Below, in pieces: positions 1 through 10,850 of a stretch of DNA of 64,000 nt. The notes under the pieces are model-generated. The model was not told the origin of the DNA and made no database searches. It saw only the letters and a program-made list of their open reading frames with translations. The translations under genes were made by a program, and so were the position numbers. The DNA lies in assembly GCA_038380435.1 (NCBI GenBank), contig JAWZYU010000020.1:45912307-45976306 (forward strand), read 5' to 3'. The first letter of the stretch is position 1. Each line of letters begins with the position of its first letter. This DNA comes from Ryuthela nishihirai. Lineage: Eukaryota; Arthropoda; Arachnida; Araneae; Heptathelidae.

Positions 1-310
1 AATTTTTAGGTGAAAAACTTTTTGGAGCAAGGACAGCATTCTATCTTCAGTGAAGTGACACAATATGGTGACATTAGGACTGTTAAGAGCTTCTTTCCAC
101 ACATTGTGAATGGCAATTCCAGTATCAGTTGCAGGTGCAGATGGGAGAAGTCATTATTTCAATAGCCTCACAGACTATGGTTCCGTAGTAAGCGGATACA
201 TGTGCTAGCAGCATGCTCCCAGTCTATGATTGCTGCATGTTGTATTACAAGCTTGGCAGCAGCAGTCATCAGCTTGTTTTGGCTGACATCTGTTTGATGC
301 TGTCACTTCA
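1..310 (-). pseudogene. GIY-YIG/Penelope-like retroelement C-terminal remnant
   Basis: On the minus strand one frame reads LVIQHAAIIDWEHAA and, after a one-base frame change, AYYGTIVCEAIEIMTS. The pattern of a D-W core followed by a Y(Y) and then an EAIEI helix resembles the end of the GIY-YIG-type domain that closes many Penelope-like element proteins. A stop follows the first segment and the reading frame is broken, so this is a dead fragment that continues beyond the left edge of the window. The family name rests on a short stretch and is tentative. Confidence 0.33.
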
Positions 311-424
311 ATGAAGATTGAGTACTATCCTAGCTCCGAAATGCTTTTGAATGTTCTCTTAAAAACTTTTAATATGCAAATAGTTTGAAGGATAACCTTA
401 GAAATTTTGCAAATAATTATTGCT

Positions 425-498
425 GATGGTGCAAGACTCGAACCTGCAACTCTCCAGATACATGCTGGAGCACTCTACCAGCTAAACCAACCATCAGA
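425..498 (-). repeat. tRNA-like SINE head (family SINE3)
   Basis: Read on the minus strand it contains an A-box-like TTTAGCTGGTAGAGTG and a B-box GGTTCGAGTCT separated by about 30 bases, ending in a short acceptor-like stretch. The same core, with GCATGTNTCTGGAGAG before the B box, recurs at 13603-13677 and, more diverged, at 4487-4570 and 39745-39805. This makes it an interspersed tRNA-derived family rather than a single functional tRNA gene. The anticodon stem is poor. Confidence 0.5.
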
Positions 499-1448
499 TG
501 ATAATTTGCTTCTAGAAAATGGCCTTCTATCTTTCACTGCACATGACAGAAATTTTTAAGTTATTTTAAACACAGTCACTATATTTGCACTTTTTTTTCA
601 TTTCTTTTTTGTAATAACACTGAACTCAGAAATTTTAAAAAGAAAATTAAACCCTCTCAAACATTGCTTTCCTAACTTAAAAAACCTAAACCTACCTAAC
701 CTAAACTTCATCCCTCTACATCAGTCTAACAGATGCCAGCAGGTGAGGAGGCATCTACACCTTAGTCATCTGACCCAGATGATCCCCTAACTTGCGACTT
801 CCAACTATCTCCAATCCAACCACAACCAGCAAAGCCATCAGAGAAAGTACTCAGCTTAAGTTAAAAATATTATATTAATACATTTTCTTATTGGAGACAG
901 GCTGTATTCTTTTTTTTTGCCTTGCTGTAAAGTCTATTATAGTAACAAACAAATGCTGTATAATGAAAAATAAAACAGTGGTGGAAATATTAGTTTTGAG
1001 GCAGCACTGCCCCCTATCTCTACCACTTGCTTTAATTCTTATTAGAAAATATTGCTTTAAGTAGTTTTTTAAGAATGTAACTTCTGTGTAAACTGAAAGT
1101 AAACTACTCAAATTATACCCCTTATGATATATCCACAAAAATAATTTTTTTTGTGTATTCAAAAAAATAAATAAATGAATAATCCAATACAGATGTCTAG
1201 AACAGCCTCACACAATTGGTTATATTGGAATGTGTAGGTTTTTTTTTTTTACACTCTTTAGGTGAATTTTTAAAGATCTATTGATAAATATATGTTTAAT
1301 TTCTAGGTTCTTGTCATTACACTGAAATACATGCAGGGGCTAGCTGGAATTTCTTTTGCACGAACAGTTAAGGTTTCAATGAAAAAACATTTTGCAATAT
1401 TTCAATACTTATTCTCTGTTGATAGTTCATACTTACCACTTTTAATAG
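499..1448. other. no gene seen
   Basis: AT-rich DNA. Short open frames are present but show no recognisable domain, splice context or repeat match inside the window. Confidence 0.5.
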
Positions 1449-1499
1449 TCCCCCCCCCCCAATTCCACAGAACTATGGAATTAGGGGAGGGGGGGGGGG
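1449..1499. repeat. C-run/G-run inverted repeat
   Basis: A run of ten C is followed by AATTCCACAG, then ATGGAATT and a run of G (about 16 of 17 bases). The two halves are near-complementary, giving a hairpin with G/C-run arms. The G-rich half could also form a quadruplex. Confidence 0.75.
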
Positions 1500-1568
1500 C
1501 TTTCATCAAACTTCTGCCAACCTCGTTGAATAATTTCCTTCCTGGAAGGCAGTACATAGCCGACATCA

Positions 1569-1762
1569 TTAACCCTTTCAGTACCACATTGGCCTAAAGC
1601 AGCAGATTTTAAATGGACTCATTTAATCAGTGCTATTCTTTCCTCCGCACTACCTCCTACCTGCACTTTGGGTCAATATGGTAGATAAATAAACCACAGC
1701 TACTAAAATTATCTATTTAATTCACGATTAAACAGATACAATATCATAGAGAAAGGGTTTAA
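1569..1762. mobile_element. TTAA-flanked MITE candidate, 186 bp
   Basis: TTAA lies at 1569-1572 and 1759-1762. The enclosed segment starts CCCTTTC and ends GAAAGGG, an inverted pair. TTAA target choice and terminal CCCTTT are typical of piggyBac-type non-autonomous elements. There is no coding capacity. Because the terminal repeat is short, chance is possible. Confidence 0.4.
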
Positions 1763-2460
1763 TAGCAACTACAGTATTTCTTGGGTCATTGTGATCTCTC
1801 ACAAACAATACTGATGTCATACTTGTATTACATACAGCATCAAACACAACAATTATACAATGTGGAAAATAAGATTTATTTTAAAAAAAAAACTTGCTCC
1901 TATGAAGGGCCTGAGCCACTACAGCATCCCGTTGCCAGTGTGCACCTAAATGCAGGGCATATTCATAGCACTGTAAAAGTGTATGCCACTCTAAATACTG
2001 ATCTTAAAACATGCAACCTTTCACAAAGGAAATTGCTACATATAGAGGGAAAAAATCCTAGAAACTAAAACAACTAAAATTTTGTGCTGGCAACTAAGGG
2101 ATAGTTACATGATTTCCATAACATTTAAATCTTGGGAGCCACAAATAAACCTTTTCAATCCTTGCTTAAACTGCTAGTTTCATCAAATTTCCTATATTTT
2201 ACAAGAGGAAAAGAACATTAGGCATTTTGAAGAATCAGCAGCAATGAGTACTATATAAATATATTATTTTTGACAAGTTTCAAAATATTAACAACCATTA
2301 TAAATTTCCCCTAAATATGTAAAATTTGCAAACAATCATTAAACCAATAATGCAAATTGTTATGAAATAATGATAAAACTAAAATAGTGCAATTTTTCCC
2401 TCTTATCTAGAAAGCAAAAAAGGTTAAAAAAAAAACTTTTTTAACTATACACACACAAAT
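1763..2460. other. no gene seen
   Basis: AT-rich DNA with A-runs. No domain, tRNA-like box pair or internal repeat was recognised. Confidence 0.5.
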
Positions 2461-2655
2461 ATAATTATTATCGCTTAAAGTATCAGAAGTTAATTTTATT
2501 TTACAAAAGAAAATCTGCATATGAAACGATATCTTTTTTATTATATTTTTTGTTCAGAATTAAATGCTCTTTTGGTATGTAACTAACTATTTCATTCATT
2601 AGCTGCTTCATAATAAAGCTCAGGTGTAGAGTTTAAAAAGAAACTGCCCTTAAAG
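2461..2655 (+). repeat. repeat family B, degraded copy
   Basis: Shares ordered blocks with 20288-20520 and 52450-52610: a CAGAAGTTAAT block near the left, then GAATTAAATGCT, ATTTCATTCATTAG, TTCATAATAA and an AAGAAACTGCCCTTA-like right end. The left terminus and TTAA are not cleanly preserved here. Confidence 0.6.
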
Positions 2656-3217
2656 AAGTTATTGCTCCAGTTTTATAAAAATATTTTACTAATTAGTTAA
2701 AAAGCAATTTTGTCAGTGGGAGAAAAATCAATTCAAACCTAATTTTGGGCTTTTGCAAAACATTTTACCACTATCACTACTTTAATTTAAGCAATACAGT
2801 AGGTTTCACATAGCACTGTTATATCTCAGATTCCTCCATTAATGTTCAATCAACTGCTCCCAATCATTAAATTTTAGAGAGCTATGCAATATTCCTTAGT
2901 CATCATCTTTCTCACTGGAGTGATAAACAAAGACCATCTTCCTTATTAGCCATCAGCTCTAACCCTCTGTTCTTTCTCATTTATCATCCATTTGAATTTT
3001 CTTCAAGCAACCAACATATAAGTAGCATGCAACTTAAGGCAATTTCTGCCTCAGATTGCTTTGTTTCAACTAATAACTAAGATTTCTTGGAGTTTTTTTC
3101 TAACTAGATCCTTTATGAAATATTTAAAAAAAATGCACTATAAAAATTTCCTCATCTTTAAACTGGAAATGAGACCATAAATTTTGTATCTCACTCTTTT
3201 TAACTCTCCAATATAGG

Positions 3218-3400
3218 TCATCTGTGGCAGAGTGGTTATTGCACTTGTCTACTGATCTTAGGGACCTGGGTTCGAGCCCCGGTAAGGAATGGATGTACGT
3301 GTTGTTTTTCTGATGAGGTCCTGTCATCCTTACAGACCTTCTACTATAGCATATAAACTGACAGCTCCTGTCAGACCTCTGTGGCAAGCAGCTGCTTGAG
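3218..3400 (+). mobile_element. SINE1 (tRNA-headed), near full length
   Basis: A-box CAGAGTGGTTATTGC and B-box GGTTCGAGCCCC are followed by the family body: GAGGTCCTGTCATCC, CTTCTACTATAGCATATAAACTG, CTCCTGTCAGACCTC and CAAGCAGCTGCTTGAGG. Other copies lie at 8069, 9129, 11951, 14170, 21155, 33564, 45154, 48930 and 62546. There is no protein coding. Confidence 0.85.
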
Positions 3401-3767
3401 GTCTGTAGTTTCCCACAATTTTCACTATTTCTGAAAATAATTTTAATTTTATTTTCTGAAAGCAGTATATTTTCATGCAGAATTTCATTAATCATGTTTT
3501 GTGATGCTGATTTTTTTTTTTATTCATAAGCAAGTGAACCAATATAATAAAAATCTCAGACGCTGCTTAAAAGCTACTGTTAATCTTTACTTCAAACAAT
3601 AATGTTCTTAGTAGTAAAGTTAAAATTCTACTATCCTTCATATTATACATACACAAGCAGCCACAGGCTATATAGAGGTCGAACAAGACTAATTTAATCT
3701 TCCCAAACATGTCATGAGCTACAGATATTCTAACAAGCTCCTGTTCAATATTCACATCCTAAAGTGC

Positions 3768-4055
3768 AGGGATTTGATAGCCAGTAGCACACCACACTCA
3801 CCTTTTACAGTTCCCAGGTTCAAGACTCATGTGTTGAGATTTATCTCCACTAAGCTCCTTTCCAACCTCAGAAAAGGGACACCGATGGCCTTGGAAAGGC
3901 CACAGTATATCAGATGAGGCAAAAGCAGTGGACTCATGTAGGAGAGCCATATTCTGAGAATGTTATAGAACATGCTGGATGATCTTGACAGGAGACTTCC
4001 ATCTGTCTCCCAACAGCTGTCCAATGGGCACCCCTTTCTTCCCCAACCTTATCCA
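3768..4055 (+). mobile_element. SINE2 (tRNA-headed), diverged copy
   Basis: Contains TTCCCAGGTTCAAGACTC (B box), GAGATTTATCTCC, GGACACCGATGGCCTTGGAAAGGC and CCATCTGTCTCCCAACAGCTG in the same order as the well-preserved copy at 59973-60354. Substitutions and small gaps are frequent. The last 60-70 bases of the family are missing. Confidence 0.75.
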
Positions 4056-4313
4056 AGTCCAAAAATGCACCACAGAACAAAAATTCAACTACATCCTAGG
4101 TCTCATCCTTTTTCTGGAGCCTTTAGACACACTGTTCACTATTTGTGATCTGTCGTTATGTATATAGGTGACATGGCCAAACCAATGCAGTCTTCTCTGT
4201 ACATAATGTGGCTCAAAGACAGTTGCTGACTCCCTTGCCTAACCATATAATTACTGCAAAGTCAAACAACCTAATGTCCAAAACACAATGTAAGCATCTA
4301 AAATCAAAGCTTT

Positions 4314-4430
4314 GGGTTGCTTTTATCTCTGAGCAACACTTTTTGCACACAATGAGCTAATGACCAGGTAATAAGGACTCCAAGGGTTCATAAAAGTTGG
4401 AAAGGGGCTACCGAACAGCTGTTGCGAGAG
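4314..4430 (-). mobile_element. SINE2 3'-tail fragment
   Basis: Reads GGGTTGCTTTTATCTCTGAG, ACTTTTTGCACACAATGAGC, then AAGTTGGAAAGGGGC and ACAGCTGTTG. These are the terminal blocks of SINE2 in reverse orientation. It is 5'-truncated and lies inside the LINE-A fragment. Confidence 0.75.
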
Positions 4431-4486
4431 AATAAAAGCATCAAGTTTGCTCTTATAAAGGGTTGAAGTTTCACTTCAGCTGCTGA

Positions 4487-4570
4487 TAGTTTAGCACTTA
4501 AACTCCTGGCATATATTCAGATGTAGGTTCATGTCCCACCCAGGAAGGAACTTGTTTGTCAGCAAAATAT
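4487..4570 (+). repeat. tRNA-like SINE3, degraded
   Basis: TAGCACTTAAACTCCTGGCA and then GATGTAGGTTCATGTCCCAC give an eroded A-box side and B box with the spacing seen at 13603-13677. Confidence 0.4.
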
Positions 4571-4615
4571 TTCCTGAATTCTGCTACCACGAAAAATTGC
4601 TTTTAATGTTTTGAA

Positions 4616-5245
4616 CAGAATTCTAACTTTTTCCACTTTTATATAAAATTATTAGACATCACACAGTCTTCGTGTATATAAAAGTAAAAGGTTAATGTTA
4701 CATCTTAGGTCATATACCTGGTTTTTCGCAATCAATAGAAGTCCTTATTCTTGTTTATTTCATATTGCACATCACTAGATGTTATACATACTAGTATCTC
4801 TTACACAGCTCCTGAGATAAATTGAAACACTTGCTGAAGAGTGCTAAACACCCAAAAGAACTTCTATACATTTCAAAATTACAATTTATCTTAACAAAAA
4901 TTACAGTAGAGGTTCACAGTGCAGTAATTAAAATTAAATTGAAATCTTTAATTCTCTATGAAAACTATTTAAAATTACTACTGTTAAATGTTTTTAGCAC
5001 TTCAACAAATGTTCTATACTATCAAGTATTAAAAGTTGTCAAGAGGAGAAACCCTTTCTCCAAGAGGAAGGAGACTTTATAGCATAGAACATTTGTTGAA
5101 GTGCTTAAAAACATTTTACAGTGTCATAGAGAATTAAAGATTTCAATTTAACTTTAATTTACTTAGCCCTTTACTTTCATATTACATGAAGACTGTGTGA
5201 TGTCTAATATTTTCTTATAAAAGTATAAAAAGGTTAGATATTCTG
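4616..5245. repeat. large foldback, left arm interrupted
   Basis: The right arm (about 5085-5245) is complementary to two separated blocks on the left. The inner block (about 4929-5018) includes TTGAAATCTTTAATTCTCTA and GCACTTCAACAAATGTTCTA. The outer block (about 4616-4699) includes TATTAGACATCACACAGTCT. The material between the left blocks (about 4700-4911) has no counterpart on the right, and part of it is LINE-A sequence. The spacer between inner arms is about 65 bp. Confidence 0.8.
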
Positions 5246-8068
5246 CAACATTAGAAACATATGGAACATAATTTCTTGCCTTTATATTCTAAATAGATAC
5301 TTTACAAAATTACCCAAGATATATTCATGTGGAGTTTTTTTAATGCTTAATGCTCAAAGGCAAATTAAAACAAACATTTTAAATATTTAATTGATATAAA
5401 AAAATATTTGAAATATTTGATTTTTACTTTCTCATGCTAAATATTCCCACTAACACAACAAAAAGAGATGCAGTTCTTGCAAGAATAAACAAAAAAACTT
5501 GCCTGGCAGGATATTTTGTTGCAAACAATTCTTTTTAATAATATAGTGGCACCTTTTGGTTAAGGAATGCGGAAGTTTTCCAAGTAACTCAATTTCTACA
5601 CATGGTTAAATACTTCAGTTAATTCACATATATTTGTAGGTTGTCTCTTATTCAACAGAGACTTTCTGCCAGAAATTTTCTATGGCAATGTTTTCTAAAC
5701 TGGGTTCACAAAGTTCAATTAGATCTGTACTTCAACACATTTCAATTTAAGCAATATCAAAATGCACAGTACTTAAACCTAAAAAATTGACATGCTTGGG
5801 GATCCACCAATTTACTGATTAAAAATGAGGATTTGCAGTCAACTAAAGTTTAAGAACTTCTGTTCTATATAGTTCAAATCTGAAGACGGGTCAGTTGAGG
5901 CAGCCACCTCTTATGGTGATACCAGTCTCATTATTCTTTCCCCACTGCCATCCTGAAATCTTCATCTGTAACATTTCCTCAGTATTCAGTTATAAACAAT
6001 TCTAAAAAACAAACATTTTTGTCTTTCCATAGGCCCTCAGCAGCAAACTCCTGACATATACTGGCAACATTATATCATTACAAATTTTGAGTGCTTGATT
6101 GTCCATTGTTGGGCTCTCCAATTTTAACTTATTAGGATATAATCTTACATAGACCCATTGTCAGTAATTAAAAAAAGATTATCAATAAAAAATAATTTTT
6201 CTCATTCTGCAATAGTTCATTGGCAATATTGCTTTGCCCACTGCAGTCTGTTTTTTCAATATATTTGAGACAGGAGGTTAAAGGATTCAACCACATACTC
6301 CACCAAAGCTTTCAGACCATACTTAAAGTAACTGAAGAATTAAACCTTCTATTTTTATGGTAGAGTTTTGCCAAAACCTTGTTTCTCCAAAGTATGGTGT
6401 GCTTTGGTCATTCTGCAAATGACACTCTTTGATGCTTTTGGTTTATGTCAATTAATGGTTCTTACAATCTGTCAATTTCTTACAGTTCACTTAACTAACC
6501 ATAATTCTGCTATACCAGTGTTTTTAAATCTTTTCTAATTCATGATCTGTGTAACATGTTACAAGATCTTGAAAAAACCCTATCTCTCCTATGTATAAAC
6601 ACACACAAAGCATACACAACACATAAAAATACATTTCCTCCTGATAAGAACACTAAGAATATGCCATTATATGTTATGATAGTTATAATGTGATCAAATT
6701 TTTGCTTGACAGCATTTTAACCTATCAAAACTATAAGAGTACCTGACAGAACCAGAGATACTGCTAATGCTTTTACAGAAAGATTAAACAAAAGGGTCAA
6801 CACACTATCTGGCATTGATATCAGAATAACTCATGTGTTGGCTTCACAACCTTAAAGTTGGAAGTGATGGTCACTGTTGTTCAAGTTGCAGAAAGAGCTA
6901 GAAGTCATGAAGAGACTGTTCATCACTCAATGGAAGTACATGGTGCAGGGGACATTAAATATGCAAAAAAAGAGGAATCAATTTGAATGACAAATTTCTA
7001 GGCAAAAAGTGAGGAGCTACCTAAGGTAGGAAAATGAAGGAAAGCAGGAGAATAGTACAAGGAAATTAAGAGAATGTTAGGTTTGATATCTTGGTTGACA
7101 AAAGAAGCTAAACAGCACGACTGAGCTTTACAGAGAAAATATTCTGTTAAAAAAAATCATTTTCACTGTTTTCCACCTTTCCCCCCACATGCACACATAA
7201 ACACAACAGCACCACACAAAATTTCCCACACTAATGTATAAAGTCCCCAACAATAAAACAAAACTCAAACTATATCCCCAACCTTAAAATTGTACCCTCC
7301 CCAACTTCTTAAGAGTGAACCACATGTACTACCACCCATCCCTCCACACAATGTGTTCCAAGCCTAATGTAAACATAGACCAACCACAGCATGCTAACAT
7401 CTGTGCCTGTCATAAAACAACTATTCCACCTGAAGATGTATTGGAGCAACAATGCAAAATGTTTAGCAAGTATGTATTAAAATATAGTATTCGCACTTCT
7501 GGAAAAGTTAGGACATAACTAATTTATTTTTAGATTTCCAGCTAGCTTTAGATTTTCAACTAATCAATGTCAACCTAGCACCAACATTCCTGCAAAGAAC
7601 AAAAAAAATCATGAACATATGTGAACTTATATCTGGACTGTATATCACCATAGGTCAATAGACCCATTCATCTACCCATTGGATATCAGCACAAGAAAAA
7701 AACAAGTTCCTACATAATAATTCCATCTAATTGTCTCAACTTTTCTGACAATACAGTGATAGAGAAAATTCAATAATTATGCTGATAATTTAACTCTGTT
7801 GGCAAATGGTATTCACAAGATGAACTCTTATTAAAGTTGTTGATAAGGCTAGTAATAGGATAGAATTTTCTTTACAATTATAATAAGCCTACGATTTACA
7901 CTTGATAGGTGGTAAAGTATTTCAGTTCCTTTAATGGTTACACTCTTGAAAGTTGCGCAACAGATTTTGGTTCGATTTGTTTGGCTTAATGGCACACCAG
8001 CAAGGCTTTATAACAAACAAAATATGCCAGATATTAGCAATGCACAATATGAAGCAAAATAAAAAAAT
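5246..8068. other. no gene seen (about 2.8 kb)
   Basis: AT-rich DNA, probably within the first Gdi intron. I looked on the minus strand for the second Gdi exon (residues after GTGLK) and did not find it. No SINE boxes or repeats shared with the rest of the window were recognised. Confidence 0.5.
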
Positions 8069-8240
8069 AAATATCCACTCAGCAGCTGCTTGCCACAGAG
8101 GTCCAACAGGAGCCTGTCAGTTTACATGCCATAGTAGGTCTGTGAGGATGGTGGGACCTAAACAGAAACACAGCACAAAGATTCGCGTCTTACCAGGAGT
8201 TCAAATCCAAGCATGCTAACCACTTTGCCATGGGACACAG
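8069..8240 (-). mobile_element. SINE1 (tRNA-headed)
   Basis: Reverse-oriented body (AGCAGCTGCTTGCCACAGAG, GGAGCCTGTCAGTTTA) followed by a degraded B box (GAGTTCAAATCC) and A box (GCTAACCACTTTGCCATGG). Confidence 0.8.
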
Positions 8241-8327
8241 GGCAGAAAATATTGCTGCTGGAAATTTTAAGAATCGATGGAGAATTTTAAAAATGGTTAT
8301 GGAGAATGGAGAATTTTGAAATGGTTA

Positions 8328-8387
8328 AACAAAAATATATAGTCGAAGTTAGACCTAAAGGCCTAACTTCGACTATATATTTTTGTT
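8328..8387. repeat. near-perfect palindrome, 29-bp arms
   Basis: Arms 8328-8356 and 8359-8387 are complementary with one mismatch and a 2-nt centre. No similarity to other repeats in the window. Confidence 0.9.
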
Positions 8388-8600
8388 CACTCCAGAAAGT
8401 TTACTGCGATAGTGAACTTCAGTTCCTTCTTAAGAGAAAAAATAGTGATGTTTATACAATGTTTATGTGACAGAGATTGCATTGGTTTTGCCAGGTTGCT
8501 CTCTTGATTAACTATAGATTAGTGGAGAGTTATTAACAGTCTAAAGGCTCAATGAAATGGAAGAACATTTCAAGCAGGATGCATTAGAATTAGGCTGCAG

Positions 8601-8650
8601 CACTCCTGTCAGACCTCTGTAGCAAGCAGCTGCTTGAAGGCTATTTATTT
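8601..8650 (+). mobile_element. SINE1 3' fragment
   Basis: ACTCCTGTCAGACCTCTGTA then AGCAGCTGCTTGAAGG and a TATTTATTTTA tail. A 5'-truncated copy. Confidence 0.75.
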
Positions 8651-8671
8651 TATGTTGGTTCAATTGTTTTA

Positions 8672-8945
8672 CTTCTGAACCACCCTTGTTTGCAGACAAT
8701 GGGCTAAACAGACAGGTTACAAGGACCCTAATAGCTCAGAGGTTGGATCCAATTGGATATCTGTTAGAAGCCAGATGGAAGTCTCCCATCAAGCATGTTC
8801 TTAACATACACAGGATACGGCTCTCCTGCACACTGGATACAACATTCCATCCAATGAACAGTGGCTTTTCCAAGCCCATCAGTCTAAAATTTTCGTTTTT
8901 CAACTAGGGGTAGGATGGGGAACAGCAGAGATATACCTTAACACC
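8672..8945 (-). mobile_element. SINE2, diverged copy
   Basis: Reverse-oriented blocks: GGGCTAAACAGACAGGTTAC, AAGGACCC, CCAGATGGAAGTCTCCCATC, AAGCATGTTCTTAACATACA, CTTTTCCAAGCCCATC, GCAGAGATATACCTTAACAC. The tRNA head is lost; at about 8948 the sequence passes into a LINE-A 3' tip. Confidence 0.7.
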
Positions 8946-8947
8946 CA

Positions 8948-8980
8948 CTCCTCCATAATCTATGGCTGCTTGAGTATTAA
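8948..8980 (+). pseudogene. LINE-A 3'-terminal scrap
   Basis: CTCCATAATCTATGGCTGCT followed by TGAG matches the 3' tip of the LINE at 47465-47500. It directly abuts the SINE2 copy on its left. Confidence 0.5.
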
Positions 8981-9049
8981 TTACACAACTTTTAAGATTT
9001 CTTCAAAACTAAATTAAAAAGAAAAATCAAAATAATTGCACTTAACAGG

Positions 9050-9125
9050 CAATGGTGCAACAGATAACTAGTCTAATGCTGAATCAGAAGATTCCGGTTT
9101 GCATCTTGGCTGGCTTGATAATTTT
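9050..9125 (+). repeat. tRNA-like sequence (SINE head?)
   Basis: TGGTGCAACAGATAACTAGT (A-box-like) and GGTTTGCATCT (B-box-like) at tRNA spacing. No other copy was recognised in the window, so the family is unassigned. Confidence 0.3.
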
Positions 9126-9128
9126 TAC

Positions 9129-9318
9129 CTGTCCCGTTGCCAAGTGGTTAGTGTGCTTGGCTATTGATCAGAGGAGCCGAGTTCAAGCCCCGGGTAAGGA
9201 ATGGATATTGAGCGTTTTTCTGCTCTGATCTCACCATCCTCAGACTGTCTACTATGGTGTATAAACTGGTAGGTTGCTGTCAGACCTCTGTGGCAAGCAA
9301 CTGCTTCAGGGGGTATTT
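9129..9318 (+). mobile_element. SINE1 (tRNA-headed), near full length
   Basis: GTCCCGTTGCCAAGTGGTTA (A box) and GAGTTCAAGCCCCGGG (B box), body CTCACCATCCTCAGACTGTC, then GTCAGACCTCTGTGGCAAGC and a GGGGGTATTTATTTTA tail. Confidence 0.85.
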
Positions 9319-9555
9319 ATTTTAATTACATTTATGTATCAATATAATTGCGTTTCTTAAAAAGTTGCAACAGCTACTGCCGTTCTACACATTTTACAGT
9401 TAATATGTGCAACAATTTGAATACTCTGGCATCTTTGTCACACCCAAAACTCTGGTATCTTTGTCATCCTTCTGTGTTACTGTCCAATGGATGTCAAACT
9501 TGCAACTTAAAACGAAATAAGCACTAAAGACAATGACCACTTGCATTACTAAAGA

Positions 9556-9627
9556 CTAACACACAGAGGTCTGACAGGACCTACCTCTGTGTGTTAGAGA
9601 CACAGAGGTCTGACAGGACCTCTGTGT
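9556..9627. repeat. tandem pair of hairpins built from a SINE1 segment
   Basis: Arms 9556-9570/9583-9597 and 9600-9609/9618-9627 are perfect complements. Each loop carries the SINE1 sequence CTGACAGG. The same CACAGAGGTCTGACAGGACC string occurs twice in direct orientation, so a SINE1 scrap was both inverted and duplicated. Confidence 0.85.
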
Positions 9628-9630
9628 GTG

Positions 9631-10613
9631 GAAAACAAACTCACCTGTTTACTGGACTTCATTGTAGAACTATTAAAATTTTTATAGAAATTACTAAAAT
9701 CAACTAAATGTCTTAGCTTTTTATAACATTACAGTGTTACTGAGTAATTAGAGTAATTTAAAGCTACACATTAATAAGTAAAATAAAAATATGGTGGTTA
9801 AATCAAACATACTTATGGAATGCTAAGAAAAGTATGGTGGAACCTCCTATATCAGTTGAAATTTGGTCATTAGAAAATCTTACATCAATATCTGCAGACT
9901 ATAAATAATATTTCATCTTCATAAGATTAAGTACCATCAGGAGAAACTAAAGAAACTAAAATATATCTGAAAAATACATTAATTTAAATAAAAAACTGTT
10001 TTTGTTACATAATTAGTTTAACTTAATCTGGTGAAATTCCTTGAAATACGTATCATGTAGTATGCACTAAAATATTTACTTTCGGAAACTACATAAATAT
10101 TACTTTTGTTGAATGTTCAACTTATTTCTTATCTATTCCATTTCTTTTTTCTTCCATTTTATGCATTATTCCACACATTACAACTAGAAAGAAATTTGTT
10201 TTAGTAACATTAATCATCTTACAAGAACGTTTAAGAAATACACTTTTCTGATTAGTGTACTCCACCCCCATTTTTACTAGCTCGTTTTACTTCTTTTGCT
10301 AAATGACAAAGCAGGCTTTGTACAAGTATACTTTTTTTTGTGGATGAAAACTGAAAGGAAATATAAATAATACTGGAATAGCTAATAATGCAAAACACAA
10401 TTTCAATACCTGCTCATTGAAATGAAAAATAACTCGAATTTAAGAAAGCGAACGATTACAACACAAATTGCTTCTGCAAAATGGGCTGTGGCCGGTATCA
10501 CTAGTAGATACAGCCTATTAGATTAGGCTTAGTAAAGTGTTGCGAACCCATATCGCGATATAAATATCAATATTAGAAAATATAAAACAATATAGTAGCA
10601 TAACAAGACTTAC
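9631..10613 (-). other. 5' part of Gdi intron 1
   Basis: Follows the Gdi exon donor on the minus strand. AT-rich, with no repeat or second exon recognised. Confidence 0.6.
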
Positions 10614-10658
10614 TTTAAGCCCTGTACCCAAAACAATTGCATCGTATTCTTCATCCAT
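10614..10658 (-). CDS. Gdi: Rab GDP-dissociation inhibitor, first coding exon
   Basis: Minus-strand ATG at 10658-10656 opens MDEEYDAIVLGTGLK (15 codons), which stops exactly at a GTAAGT donor (exon end 10614, phase 0). GDI proteins of animals start M-x-EEYD-x-IVLGTGL-x followed by ECILSG, so this is the beginning of the FAD-like nucleotide-binding fold of the GDI/REP family. The protein extracts GDP-bound prenylated Rab GTPases from membranes and keeps them soluble in the cytosol. The next exon was not found in the 10.6 kb to the left, so it is presumably outside the window or in sequence I could not recognise. The exon is too short for homology search alone, but the residue match plus the precise donor make it convincing. 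It is transcribed leftwards, away from the other genes here. Confidence 0.9.
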
Positions 10659-10850
10659 AGTGAAAATCGGTAGAACTATAACTAAGATCTATTAAAAACG
10701 ACTGAATAAATCTATTCTCCAAATCACCACACCGCCCGCGGTAGGATGACTACGAGCGCCGTATCACTTCTTAAGGCTTCCATAACTCACTTTGCAAAAT
10801 TGTAATCATCCGCCAAAAACACATAGTTCTAAATGAAAATTACTCTGTTG
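10659..10850 (-). promoter_or_regulatory. Gdi 5' UTR and probable promoter
   Basis: Upstream of the Gdi ATG the base composition changes: a cluster of CpGs (CACCGCCCGCGGTAGG, GAGCGCCG) at about 10730-10763 in otherwise very AT-rich DNA. This is what a housekeeping promoter island would look like. No TATA box was assigned. The transcription start is inferred, not seen. Confidence 0.5.

Larger units (their letters stand above)
4090..4860 (-). pseudogene. LINE-A (APE-type non-LTR) 3' fragment, multiply interrupted
   Basis: The minus strand matches, in order, the 3' part of the LINE at 59640-61330: an AGACACACTGTTCAC block, GACATGGCCAAACCAATGCAG, TTGCTGACTCCCTTGCCTAACC, AGCATCAAGTTTGCT near 4433-4452, then at 4700-4860 CATATTGCACATCACTAG and ATTGAAACACTTGCTGAAGAG. 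The gaps hold a SINE2 tail (4314-4430), a SINE3-like piece (4487-4570) and part of a foldback arm (4616-4699). No open frame survives. Confidence 0.65.

Noticed and set aside
875..1162. 95-codon minus-strand open frame
   Set aside because: Composition is what AT-rich random DNA gives; no motif, splice context or relation to neighbours.
9050..9125. Functional tRNA gene
   Set aside because: A- and B-box-like words exist but no cloverleaf with a proper acceptor or anticodon stem could be drawn.
9418..9472. CRISPR-like or regulatory direct repeat (ACTCTGG(C/T)ATCTTTGTCA twice)
   Set aside because: Only two copies with no further units; a small local duplication.
10747..10807. Plus-strand short frame starting ATG ACT ACG near the Gdi promoter
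   Set aside because: Ends after 19 codons with no splice donor; considered as a divergent gene start but unsupported.
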